DNA of 27,720 bases. Origin: a virus. A model generated the notes under the pieces. It was not told the DNA's origin, did not search any database, and worked only from the letters and a program-made list of their open reading frames with translations. The DNA lies in IMG/VR virus record IMGVR_UViG_3300042889_002881, positions 1 through 27,720 of that record; one strand, 5' to 3'. Below, one piece after another: positions 22,063-27,720 of the stretch (positions are counted from its first letter, which is position 1; every line of letters starts with the position of its first letter). A program made the translations under genes and the position numbers.

Positions 22063-22771
22063 TACTCCAATTACCATCCAAATCCTCAACCAAAGCTGAA
22101 TTAGATTCAACCCAATCACCAGAATTCATATATTCTAAACCATCAATGGTTTTTAATTCAGCTTTATGGATATGACCACATATCACACCATCACAATTTA
22201 ATGACTTTGCATGTGATACCATATTATTTTCAAAATCACCAATGAAATTAGTCGCTTCTTTAACACTAGCTTTAATTTTTTGTGATAATGAAAAATATTC
22301 TAAACCCCTAAATTCTCTATACTTATTATACCATTTGTTTAACCAAAGGGTAAAATCATATCCAATTGAACCAATCTTTGCTAACCATTTCATCTTATTT
22401 ACAAAAATATCAAAAATATCCCCATGCAAAATTAAATATTTATTCCCATTCAATCCAATATACTCCAAATCCTCCCTCAAAAGAATTTTACCAAAATTAA
22501 ATGGTATAAAATCATGTAAAAAATCATCATGATTTCCACGAAGCCAATAAACCTTTGTAGTTTTAGATTTTTTAATTAATTTTTGAATACATTTCATATG
22601 CGAATCATTCCACGTACCACCCCTCTTAAGAGCCCACCCATCAATAATATCACCATTAAGTATAAGAGTATCACATTTATTTTTAGATAAAAATTCTGTA
22701 ACATCCTTGGCTCTGGAATATGTTGAACCTAAGTGTAAATCTGATATAACTATTGTTCTATATTTCATCAT
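22046..22771 (-). CDS. Calcineurin-like metallophosphoesterase, LpxH-like
   Basis: 241 residues from Met22771 (two other ATGs, at 22777 and 22768, are possible). Complete two-metal site: SDLHLGS (Asp11, His13), NGDIIDGW (Asp41), RGNHDD (Asn80, His81), ILHGD (His117), CGHIHKAE (His200, His202). The overall pattern, with GDIIDGW and a helical cap around 125-175, is closest to UDP-2,3-diacylglucosamine hydrolases of lipid A synthesis and their Bacteroidota relatives. The substrate cannot be fixed from sequence. Its start overlaps the glycosyltransferase stop (ATGA), so the two are translationally coupled and may work together on surface glycolipids. Confidence 0.88.
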   Translation of the reverse strand: MMKYRTIVISDLHLGSTYSRAKDVTEFLSKNKCDTLILNGDIIDGWALKRGGTWNDSHMKCIQKLIKKSKTTKVYWLRGNHDDFLHDFIPFNFGKILLREDLEYIGLNGNKYLILHGDIFDIFVNKMKWLAKIGSIGYDFTLWLNKWYNKYREFRGLEYFSLSQKIKASVKEATNFIGDFENNMVSHAKSLNCDGVICGHIHKAELKTIDGLEYMNSGDWVESNSALVEDLDGNWSIIYYS

Positions 22772-23472
22772 AACCAATATCCAATGTCTTGTTTAAAGTA
22801 TTCTTTATTATTTTTTTTAAAGGTATTTTTGATAAAATACATTATCATATTAAAATAACCTAATTTCTTAAATCGTCTATCATCAGTATAAACATAACCA
22901 TCAAATAAAGAAAACTTTTTAGAACTAACCTCTTTGCTTAAAAAATAATCCTCACAATGCATCAAACTCTCATCAAATCCACCCAACTCAAAAAATTTAT
23001 CCTTCTTAATCATAAAATATGTTCCAACAACAAATGGTTTATCATATTTAGATAATTTAACAATAATATTACAGAAAAAATAAATTAACTTAACAAACAA
23101 ATTATTCTCAATGTTTAAATAACACCCCAATAATTCTAATTTATTTTTCTTGAATTTTCTAACAGAATGTCTTATTATCATATCATCCTTAAAATAAGCA
23201 TCAGCATCAATAAATAACAATGTATGACCCTTGGCAACACTAGCACCCAAGTTCCTACCTAAGCTAGGTAAACCACCCTCAATTACCTTAAGATTAGGTA
23301 ACTTAACATAATACGAATTAATAATGTCTAACGTCCTATCAATTGATTTAGCATCAGCTACTATTATTTCAAAACTCTGTGACAAATGTTGTTTATCCAA
23401 CGAATCCAATAATTTGCCAATATATCCTTGCTCATTTTTACAAGGAATTATAATAGATACATTTATTTCCAT
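22768..23472 (-). CDS. Family 2 glycosyltransferase
   Basis: 234 residues from Met23472, 4 nt after an AATATTTAT box; the frame opens 15 codons earlier but those lie over the box. GT-A fold: NVSIIIPCKNEQGYIG (nucleotide-binding start), IIVADAKSIDRT, FIDADAYF (the metal-binding DxD-type motif, 89-91), GGFDE and CEDYFLSK (acceptor and catalytic acidic residues, about 164-180). One hydrophobic stretch at 126-140 (FVKLIYFFCNIIVKL) may attach it to the membrane. It transfers a sugar from a nucleotide donor; the acceptor is unknown. Operon with the phosphoesterase suggests modification of host lipid A or other surface sugars. Confidence 0.9.
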   Translation of the reverse strand: MEINVSIIIPCKNEQGYIGKLLDSLDKQHLSQSFEIIVADAKSIDRTLDIINSYYVKLPNLKVIEGGLPSLGRNLGASVAKGHTLLFIDADAYFKDDMIIRHSVRKFKKNKLELLGCYLNIENNLFVKLIYFFCNIIVKLSKYDKPFVVGTYFMIKKDKFFELGGFDESLMHCEDYFLSKEVSSKKFSLFDGYVYTDDRRFKKLGYFNMIMYFIKNTFKKNNKEYFKQDIGYWL

Positions 23473-23476
23473 ATCA

Positions 23477-23485
23477 ATAAATATT
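23477..23485 (-). promoter_or_regulatory. Candidate phage promoter box (AATATTTAT)
   Basis: Minus-strand AATATTTATTGATATG: 4 nt from the glycosyltransferase ATG, which supports the shorter start; no -33 element. Confidence 0.45.
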
Positions 23486-23524
23486 CTATTTCTAACAAAT
23501 AAATAATCTTTAAACACAAAAACA

Positions 23525-23533
23525 AATATTTAT
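23525..23533 (+). promoter_or_regulatory. Candidate phage promoter box (AATATTTAT)
   Basis: AATATTTATATT, 13 nt before the ATG at 23547; no -33 element. Confidence 0.4.
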
Positions 23534-23546
23534 ATTAAAAACATAA

Positions 23547-24389
23547 ATGTTAATGAAATCCTATATAAAAAATAAACTAAATGAAGCCTTCTACGGAAAC
23601 AGAAATACTTCCAAAGCTGACATAGTTAGAACTCAAGAAAAAATTGATGCCGCTAGAACTTTCATTAATTCTAGACCAATAGAACAACAAAAATACTGGG
23701 AAACAATTACTCATGACCCAATTCAACAAGGTTTCAGAACATCAGCAGTATTAAGCCCACGTGGTGATATAAAAATTAGCACATATACCCCAGCAGCATC
23801 AGACGTATCACAAAATCAATTCGGTGTTAGAGGTGAAGATGATGATAAAATGGTATTCTTCGTTTCAGCACATCCTGGTATAGACCACCCTGGTTCACAA
23901 CACCGTAGCGGTTACGCAAAAACAAAAGGTGGAATAAATAATATTACCCCAGTAAGTAATGATGAATACGGGTCACCAGCTTCCGATGCTCAAATAAAAG
24001 CATATGCTTATTATGGTGAAGTTATAATTGATTTCCTTAAATCAAAAATGACAGGTATAGATTCTTATACCGATGGAAGCGGAGCAGAAATTGCAAACGA
24101 AATGGACCCAAGAGAAAAAATACTAAAATTAAATAAAGACCTAAAAACTAGACTTAGAAAAAATACAATACCACCAACTGAATGGCAAAGCTTTTTAAAT
24201 GCTCTTAGAAGAGTAGGTATCGATTTACAAAGCCTAGACTTTAGAAAAGACCTAGCAACAGATGAACAATGGGATGAAGTCCTTAAGATAGCTAGATTAA
24301 AACCAACAACTGCCCCACAAGATGATGAAGCAGCTTATAGAGAAAAATTAGCAGCAATGGATGCTCTCAAAGCAAGAAATAGAAGATAA
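23547..24389 (+). CDS. Probable virion protein with targeting-like N-terminus
   Basis: 280 residues (278 if Met at 23553 is used, which would give the cleaner start MKSYIKNKLNEAF). The N-terminus is a basic helix with K-L-N-E, as in several other proteins of the window. The body is soluble, with STPAASDV-like and GVRGEDDDKMVFFVSAHPG segments, a His/Gly-rich stretch (DHPGSQHRSG) and a charged C-terminal helical part. No family recognised. It has a single-gene unit structure: box upstream, bidirectional terminator 3 nt after the stop. Slightly richer in GC-ending codons (AGC, GAC, CTT) than most neighbours. Confidence 0.7.
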   Translation: MLMKSYIKNKLNEAFYGNRNTSKADIVRTQEKIDAARTFINSRPIEQQKYWETITHDPIQQGFRTSAVLSPRGDIKISTYTPAASDVSQNQFGVRGEDDDKMVFFVSAHPGIDHPGSQHRSGYAKTKGGINNITPVSNDEYGSPASDAQIKAYAYYGEVIIDFLKSKMTGIDSYTDGSGAEIANEMDPREKILKLNKDLKTRLRKNTIPPTEWQSFLNALRRVGIDLQSLDFRKDLATDEQWDEVLKIARLKPTTAPQDDEAAYREKLAAMDALKARNRR

Positions 24390-24391
24390 AA

Positions 24392-24414
24392 AAAGGGACC
24401 AATAAGGTCCCTTT
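24392..24414. terminator. Bidirectional terminator between convergent genes
   Basis: AAAGGGACC (24392-24400), loop AATAA, GGTCCCTTT (24406-24414); perfect 9-bp stem with A and T runs on either side. Confidence 0.9.
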
Positions 24415-24419
24415 GTTAT

Positions 24420-25688
24420 TTAAAATGGTAAGTCCTCAACTTCCCATAATTGATGTATTGTCTGTTGCTTTTGAAGGTTAATATGTGGTTCTATTTTAAT
24501 ATTAGGTAATTCTTCTTCATTAAATTTATCTAACACGTCTTGAACACAATTTACCAATTTAATTGGTGCTGAAGCATTTTTATACCCCTTGATTTGTCCA
24601 ACTTGTAATGTCTGCTGATTATTGGTTTTACCATATCTAAAATTTAATTCCATCGTATGACCACCAACCTTATAAATCGCACATTGACCCCTATTAACGT
24701 TATCAATATATGTGGCAACACAATGACTCATCATAAGCCCATCATGAACCAAATCAAAATTGGTTCGTAATAATTCATACCCAGAATACTCAGCAAAATC
24801 CTCATAGATGTGATAAATATTCAATTTGCTATTCTTTTGATTCAATAACAATACATTGCTTATCTCTTTTGCCCACGCATCATGCTCTTCTTTAAATCTC
24901 TTAAGACCCCATGAACAATTTATCTTCTGATTAACACTAGAAGCCATCTTGCATGCATCAATAAAACCATCATAACCAAATAACTCAAGCTTAAGATTTT
25001 CAACGTTAATCAATACCTTTTTTATCTCTTTCCATGACTTGACAAAATGAATAGGTGTCTGACCATTTCTATTATGTAATCCTTCCATCATCATTTCAAT
25101 AACTGGATATGGAATACCAAATACATGACGATAAATAGATTTAAGATTAAATAACTTTTTGCTAATGATTGTATTAAAAGCAACCTCATGTGATACTGAA
25201 TACTTATCTTCAGCCATGTTTCTAAGCCATGGCAACATTTTAAATATGTATTTTTTTATAGAGTCAGTTTCTAATGTGTGATAATAATGACTACAATTAG
25301 AAACAAAATTTGACATAAGACTATAATTTAATAATTTTATACCACTATTTGTTTTGCTATACCATTTGTTTGTTTCTTTCTTGTATATAAGAGCAGCTAT
25401 GTTCTTTTCTGATTGATACATCCTGTTTGTGATACTAATCCCAAAAGAATGTCTAAATTGAACAATATTAACATCACCATTTGGATACGTAAATGCAAGA
25501 ACTCTACTGCGTTGAAATTCTTGATTGTTTCCCTGCTTATATATAATCCTAGCATGTTGCGGATTCTCCTTGTAAAGGTCAATCAAACGATTAATTTTTG
25601 GATTGTCTTGCTCAAACAATAACTCCCAATCTGGTTTAACTTTCTTAGGATTCAATACTTCAATTTCTAATTTCTTAGCTCTTGCCAT
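24420..25688 (-). CDS. PcfJ-like protein
   Basis: 422 residues. The C-terminal third carries the PcfJ signature: MMSHCVATYIDNVNRGQ (His322, Cys323), AIYKVGGHTMELNF, then TLQVGQIKGYKNASAP (361-376). PcfJ-like proteins are encoded by conjugative plasmids, integrated elements and phages, and their function is not established. The N-terminal two thirds are helical, with RMYQSEKNIAAL and MLPWLRNMAEDKYSVSHEVA, not recognised. It has a host-type promoter with a 27-nt leader, and ends at a bidirectional terminator. In layout (an own host-type promoter, an internal HC/WC motif followed by a strand) it is comparable with the WCTA protein at 12584. Confidence 0.85.
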   Translation of the reverse strand: MARAKKLEIEVLNPKKVKPDWELLFEQDNPKINRLIDLYKENPQHARIIYKQGNNQEFQRSRVLAFTYPNGDVNIVQFRHSFGISITNRMYQSEKNIAALIYKKETNKWYSKTNSGIKLLNYSLMSNFVSNCSHYYHTLETDSIKKYIFKMLPWLRNMAEDKYSVSHEVAFNTIISKKLFNLKSIYRHVFGIPYPVIEMMMEGLHNRNGQTPIHFVKSWKEIKKVLINVENLKLELFGYDGFIDACKMASSVNQKINCSWGLKRFKEEHDAWAKEISNVLLLNQKNSKLNIYHIYEDFAEYSGYELLRTNFDLVHDGLMMSHCVATYIDNVNRGQCAIYKVGGHTMELNFRYGKTNNQQTLQVGQIKGYKNASAPIKLVNCVQDVLDKFNEEELPNIKIEPHINLQKQQTIHQLWEVEDLPF

Positions 25689-25714
25689 TTTTATATGTTT
25701 TAATGATTAGACCG

Positions 25715-25744
25715 CAAAGATATAACATTATTTCTAATATACAA
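25715..25744 (-). promoter_or_regulatory. Host-type (Bacteroidota) promoter for the PcfJ-like gene
   Basis: Minus strand TTG (25744-25742), a 19-nt spacer, TATCTTTG (25722-25715), 26 nt before the ATG at 25688. Confidence 0.8.
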
Positions 25745-25758
25745 AGTTTTTTTTACTT

Positions 25759-26361
25759 TTATTCAGAAAAAGTTCCAGGACCCAAATACTTGTAATGAAA
25801 ATGTGGATTAACCCACTCATTCCCACCAGACTTAATCATAGCAATCCTATCAACAATCAATTGACGATACTCAACACCAGATGCACTACCACCTCTATAT
25901 GGTGGCAAATACTTTCTAGCTTCTTCTTTATCAATCGGCATCCATTGACCATCTTCCAATACTGAATAATTAGAATTAGAACCCGTAGGCAATATCGGCA
26001 AATATAATCCACTCTTGCCAATCTCAGTTACCTTGAAACCCTCAACCTTATCATACGTTCCACTTCTTTTTCCAAATTCATAATCTGGATTGATTTTCTG
26101 AACAGCATCTTTATAAACATCAGCCCATCTAAACATAAAAAGTGTATTTTTAAATATCTTCCCATGCATAGGATTTGGAATCTTAATACCATCATCCCCT
26201 ATGATAAATTTATTCATAGTTACTGGTGCAGTATAATATGCAGATGCCATTGTACTTGATTTTGGGTCATGTGCCAAAAACTTAAAAAAGTCATCGATTC
26301 TGTCCTCTGTTAGTAATTGTCCTAACGCTTCTTTTAATTCTTTTAAAATAAATTCTTTCAT
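25759..26361 (-). CDS. Probable virion protein with targeting-like N-terminus
   Basis: 200 residues. It starts MKEFILKELKEALGQLLTED, a basic helix with two [ILV]-x-E candidate cleavage points (E-L-K-E and L-L-T-E). The body is soluble and rich in Gly, Pro and Tyr (YYTAPVTMNKFIIGD, KIPNPMHGKIFKNTLFMF, YLPPYRGGSASGVEY) and ends NPHFHYKYLGPG. No family recognised. A TATATTTAT box lies 20 nt upstream of the start. It ends 15 nt before the -33 box of the PcfJ-like gene on the same strand. Confidence 0.7.
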   Translation of the reverse strand: MKEFILKELKEALGQLLTEDRIDDFFKFLAHDPKSSTMASAYYTAPVTMNKFIIGDDGIKIPNPMHGKIFKNTLFMFRWADVYKDAVQKINPDYEFGKRSGTYDKVEGFKVTEIGKSGLYLPILPTGSNSNYSVLEDGQWMPIDKEEARKYLPPYRGGSASGVEYRQLIVDRIAMIKSGGNEWVNPHFHYKYLGPGTFSE

Positions 26362-26381
26362 AATTAAGTGTTTTTATATCT

Positions 26382-26390
26382 ATAAATATA
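26382..26390 (-). promoter_or_regulatory. Candidate phage promoter box (TATATTTAT)
   Basis: Minus-strand TATATTTATAGATAT, 20 nt before the ATG at 26361; no -33 element. Confidence 0.45.
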
Positions 26391-26398
26391 TAAAAAAG

Positions 26399-26429
26399 TT
26401 GTATATCTAAATTTTAATTAGTATTTTTG
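26399..26429 (+). promoter_or_regulatory. Host-type (Bacteroidota) promoter for the HNH homing endonuclease
   Basis: TTG (26399-26401), a 20-nt spacer, TATTTTTG (26422-26429), with the ATG only 4 nt further at 26434. The transcript would have almost no leader. Confidence 0.8.
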
Positions 26430-26433
26430 TAAA

Positions 26434-27006
26434 ATGGAAGAAAATTGGAAAATACACGAAGATTATGAAAACTATGAGTTCTCAAATTATGGGCGTTTCA
26501 GAAATGCTGAAACAAAAAAGATATTAAAAAATACAATAGATGATAAATCAAATAAAACAGAAAAAGGTGGTTATGTGATTTCATTCATTAAAAATTCTAA
26601 ACTAGGTATTAGAAAAAGAGTTAGAATACATAGAATGGTTGGATTATTATTTGTTCATAACCCAAAACCGTCAGAATATAATATCATAAATCATATTGAT
26701 GGAAATAAAACGAATAATCATTATTCTAATTTAGAATGGACAACAGTTTATGAAAATAATAAACATGCAATAATGAATAATCGTACAGTTATTGTTCAAA
26801 AATTAACCGATGAAAATGTTAAATTAATAAGACAAGATTTTTTAAATGATGTGAGTTCAATCAAAGAACTTAGTTTAAAATATAATGTACATAAAACAAC
26901 AATTAGTAATGTCATAAAATATGTTACATGGAAAAATATTGATGCTGATTTGGTTGAAAACTATTTAACTATGGTTAAAACTAAATATGAAATAAAAGGG
27001 GTCTAA
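26434..27006 (+). CDS. NUMOD4-HNH homing endonuclease
   Basis: 190 residues. NUMOD4 at 5-35 (WKIHEDYENYEFSNYGRFRN), a linking strand region with IHRMVGLLFVHNP, the HNH core INHIDGNKTNNHYSNLEW (85-102), then a C-terminal helix-turn-helix DNA reader (IKELSLKYNVHKTTISNV, 143-160). This is the common free-standing phage HNH type. Unlike the other homing genes here it has its own perfectly spaced host-type promoter, so it can be expressed as soon as the DNA enters. The gene it may target cannot be told from its flanks; a GGGGTCT direct repeat lies at its end (near 26998 and 27050). Confidence 0.93.
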   Translation: MEENWKIHEDYENYEFSNYGRFRNAETKKILKNTIDDKSNKTEKGGYVISFIKNSKLGIRKRVRIHRMVGLLFVHNPKPSEYNIINHIDGNKTNNHYSNLEWTTVYENNKHAIMNNRTVIVQKLTDENVKLIRQDFLNDVSSIKELSLKYNVHKTTISNVIKYVTWKNIDADLVENYLTMVKTKYEIKGV

Positions 27007-27228
27007 AAATTTTAACGAAAAAATATAAAAAAAAATTTTTGAAATAAGGGGGTCTCTTTTTTTATGTCATTTTTTTACCCAGGAAAATTTCGTGAACATC
27101 ATCATGCCCCACTTATTACTCCATATAGGAGGGCATACGGGAGGGTGATAACGGGAGGTCCTGGGGCACCCAGGGGGCTATATAAGCCACTATAACCTAT
27201 AAATGATATATTGATATACCTACAATAA

Positions 27229-27261
27229 AAAACGTGTTTTAAATAGCTTAAAACACGTTTT
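27229..27261. terminator. Perfect inverted repeat, probable terminator
   Basis: AAAACGTGTTTTAA (27229-27242), a 5-nt loop, TTAAAACACGTTTT (27248-27261). Perfect 14-bp stem. Confidence 0.75.
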
Positions 27262-27285
27262 ACTTATTTTCGATATAGGACAAAA

Positions 27286-27313
27286 AAAAAGCTATCGATT
27301 AAGATAGCTTTTT
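27286..27313. terminator. Terminator after the right-end gene
   Basis: AAAAAGCTATC (27286-27296), loop GATTAA, GATAGCTTTTT (27303-27313); on the minus strand a T run follows, 17 nt past the stop at 27330. Confidence 0.9.
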
Positions 27314-27329
27314 AGTTAGTTGGTTATTG

Positions 27330-27720
27330 TTACCTTGCATATTCTTCGCCAAAACATTTTAGGTATTTAATTTTGGCAATACCTAAAGTAATCATTCTAA
27401 AATCGTCTTCGATTGCTACACTACCACGACCACTTGTTTTTGTCTTATCTTTATCATAATAAGCAGGTGCAAATAAATCTAACTCTTTTGCGTTATCTTC
27501 GCTTATTTCGTTTCCGTTGTGGTAAAACGCCAAACGTTTAACACTTTCAGTTTTTAAAATTTTACCGTCTAAAAGTATTTCTTCGGTTTTATTCGATACC
27601 ACAAAAGTAGTTGAAACCCTTGTTTTACCTTTCATTTCGTGTGCCTCAAAATCTTTGTTATCGGTTAAATTTTGTACTTTGTTAGTGTAGTTATGGTTTA
27701 AGAATAAGTTACCGATAAAA
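27330..27720 (-). CDS. Unknown protein, 5' part outside the window
   Basis: The frame is open from the right edge to a TAA at 27330, so at least 129 residues; the Met at 27635 is internal (the sequence reads FIGNLFLNHNYTNKVQN before it) and need not be the start. No family recognised. It is rich in strands, with KRLAFYHNGNEISEDNAKEL and DKDKTKTSGRGSVAIEDDF, and ends LKCFGEEYAR. Codon use is less AT-biased (more AAC, ACC, CGT) than in neighbouring short genes, which may mean high expression or a different origin. Followed by a terminator. Confidence 0.65.
   Translation of the reverse strand, partial: FIGNLFLNHNYTNKVQNLTDNKDFEAHEMKGKTRVSTTFVVSNKTEEILLDGKILKTESVKRLAFYHNGNEISEDNAKELDLFAPAYYDKDKTKTSGRGSVAIEDDFRMITLGIAKIKYLKCFGEEYAR

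Larger units (their letters stand above)
27007..27329. other. Intergenic stretch with a GC-rich island
   Basis: No gene can be assigned with confidence. After an A/T-rich start with a repeated GGGGTCT (near 26998 and 27050) comes a markedly GC-rich island, about 27076-27180, unlike the rest of the window. It holds three purine blocks GGAGGG / CGGGAGGG / CGGGAGG spaced 10-13 nt apart, and a perfect hairpin CCTGGG-GCA-CCCAGG (27160-27174 region). On the plus strand it is open from an ATG at 27064 to a TAA at 27195 (43 residues, MSFFYPGKFREHHH at the start, with AGG and GGG codons rare elsewhere). Two hairpins follow downstream. It could be a structured RNA, a tiny gene or imported DNA. Confidence 0.5.

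Noticed and set aside
6320-26390. T4 late promoter TATAAATA in the sense orientation
   Set aside because: The recurrent box reads ATATTTAT in the direction of the genes, i.e. the reverse complement of the T4 motif, so it was not called a T4 late promoter.
1-27720. Stop-codon reassignment as known in some large Bacteroidota phages
   Set aside because: All recognised families read through to full length with the standard code, and stops are nearly all TAA with no conserved frame interrupted by TAG or TGA.
1-27720. tRNA genes, rRNA genes, insertion-sequence transposases, integrase or attachment sites
   Set aside because: No cloverleaf-like sequence with the TTCGA arm, no transposase or integrase motif, and no terminal inverted repeats with target duplications were seen by eye; a covariance search would be decisive for tRNAs.

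Overview
The window is a strongly AT-rich, densely packed stretch of a tailed-phage genome, probably a large T4-like virus of a Bacteroidota host. Evidence for the virus: thymidylate synthase, thioredoxin, a Clp unfoldase and a 1251-residue repeat fibre are mixed with many small unknown genes and with homing endonucleases of nearly every class. Evidence for the host: six sites match the Bacteroidota housekeeping promoter (TTG, 19-20 nt, TAnnTTTG), and start codons lack Shine-Dalgarno sequences. I saw no tRNA or rRNA gene and no CRISPR array.

Layout. 1-2590 (minus): a five-gene operon ending in thyA, which is cut by the window edge. It is driven by one half of a back-to-back divergent promoter pair. 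2701-6285 (plus): a ClpC-like unfoldase whose first Walker A motif is split by a 364-residue intein that looks class 3. 6333-9417 (plus): a GNAT/zinc-ribbon/metallopeptidase fusion, a GIY-YIG homing endonuclease, a chimeric mini-ORF, a hydrophobic probable virion protein and a DUF5661 protein. 9437-11411: an ABC-ATPase/GNAT gene (COG2401-like, minus) that is split by a frame change at a run of nine T and whose 3' end carries an inserted Vsr-like homing endonuclease. 11484-17078: mostly short minus-strand genes, including a YkuK-type RNase H fold protein, an LRR protein with a WCTA motif and thioredoxin. 17090-20845 (minus): the fibre, with 36 uninterrupted 17-residue repeats. 20922-22062 (plus): a LAGLIDADG endonuclease and an HNH protein. 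22046-23472 (minus): an LpxH-like phosphoesterase and a family 2 glycosyltransferase. 23547-26361: two probable virion proteins flanking a PcfJ-like protein. 26434-27006: a NUMOD4-HNH homing endonuclease. 27007-27329: an intergenic stretch containing the window's only GC-rich island. The right end holds a partial unknown minus-strand gene.

How the genes work together. Two promoter classes are visible: host-type promoters, and a box NATATTTAT lying 4-36 nt before many start codons with no -33 element, which could be a phage-specific late promoter. Many proteins carry a short basic amphipathic segment ending in [ILV]-x-E, mostly at the N-terminus. This resembles the T4 capsid-targeting and prohead-protease signal, so much of the unknown gene content may be virion cargo. 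Two unrelated homing endonucleases sit in the same arrangement: an intact host gene, the endonuclease, then a second diverged copy of that gene's 3' end.
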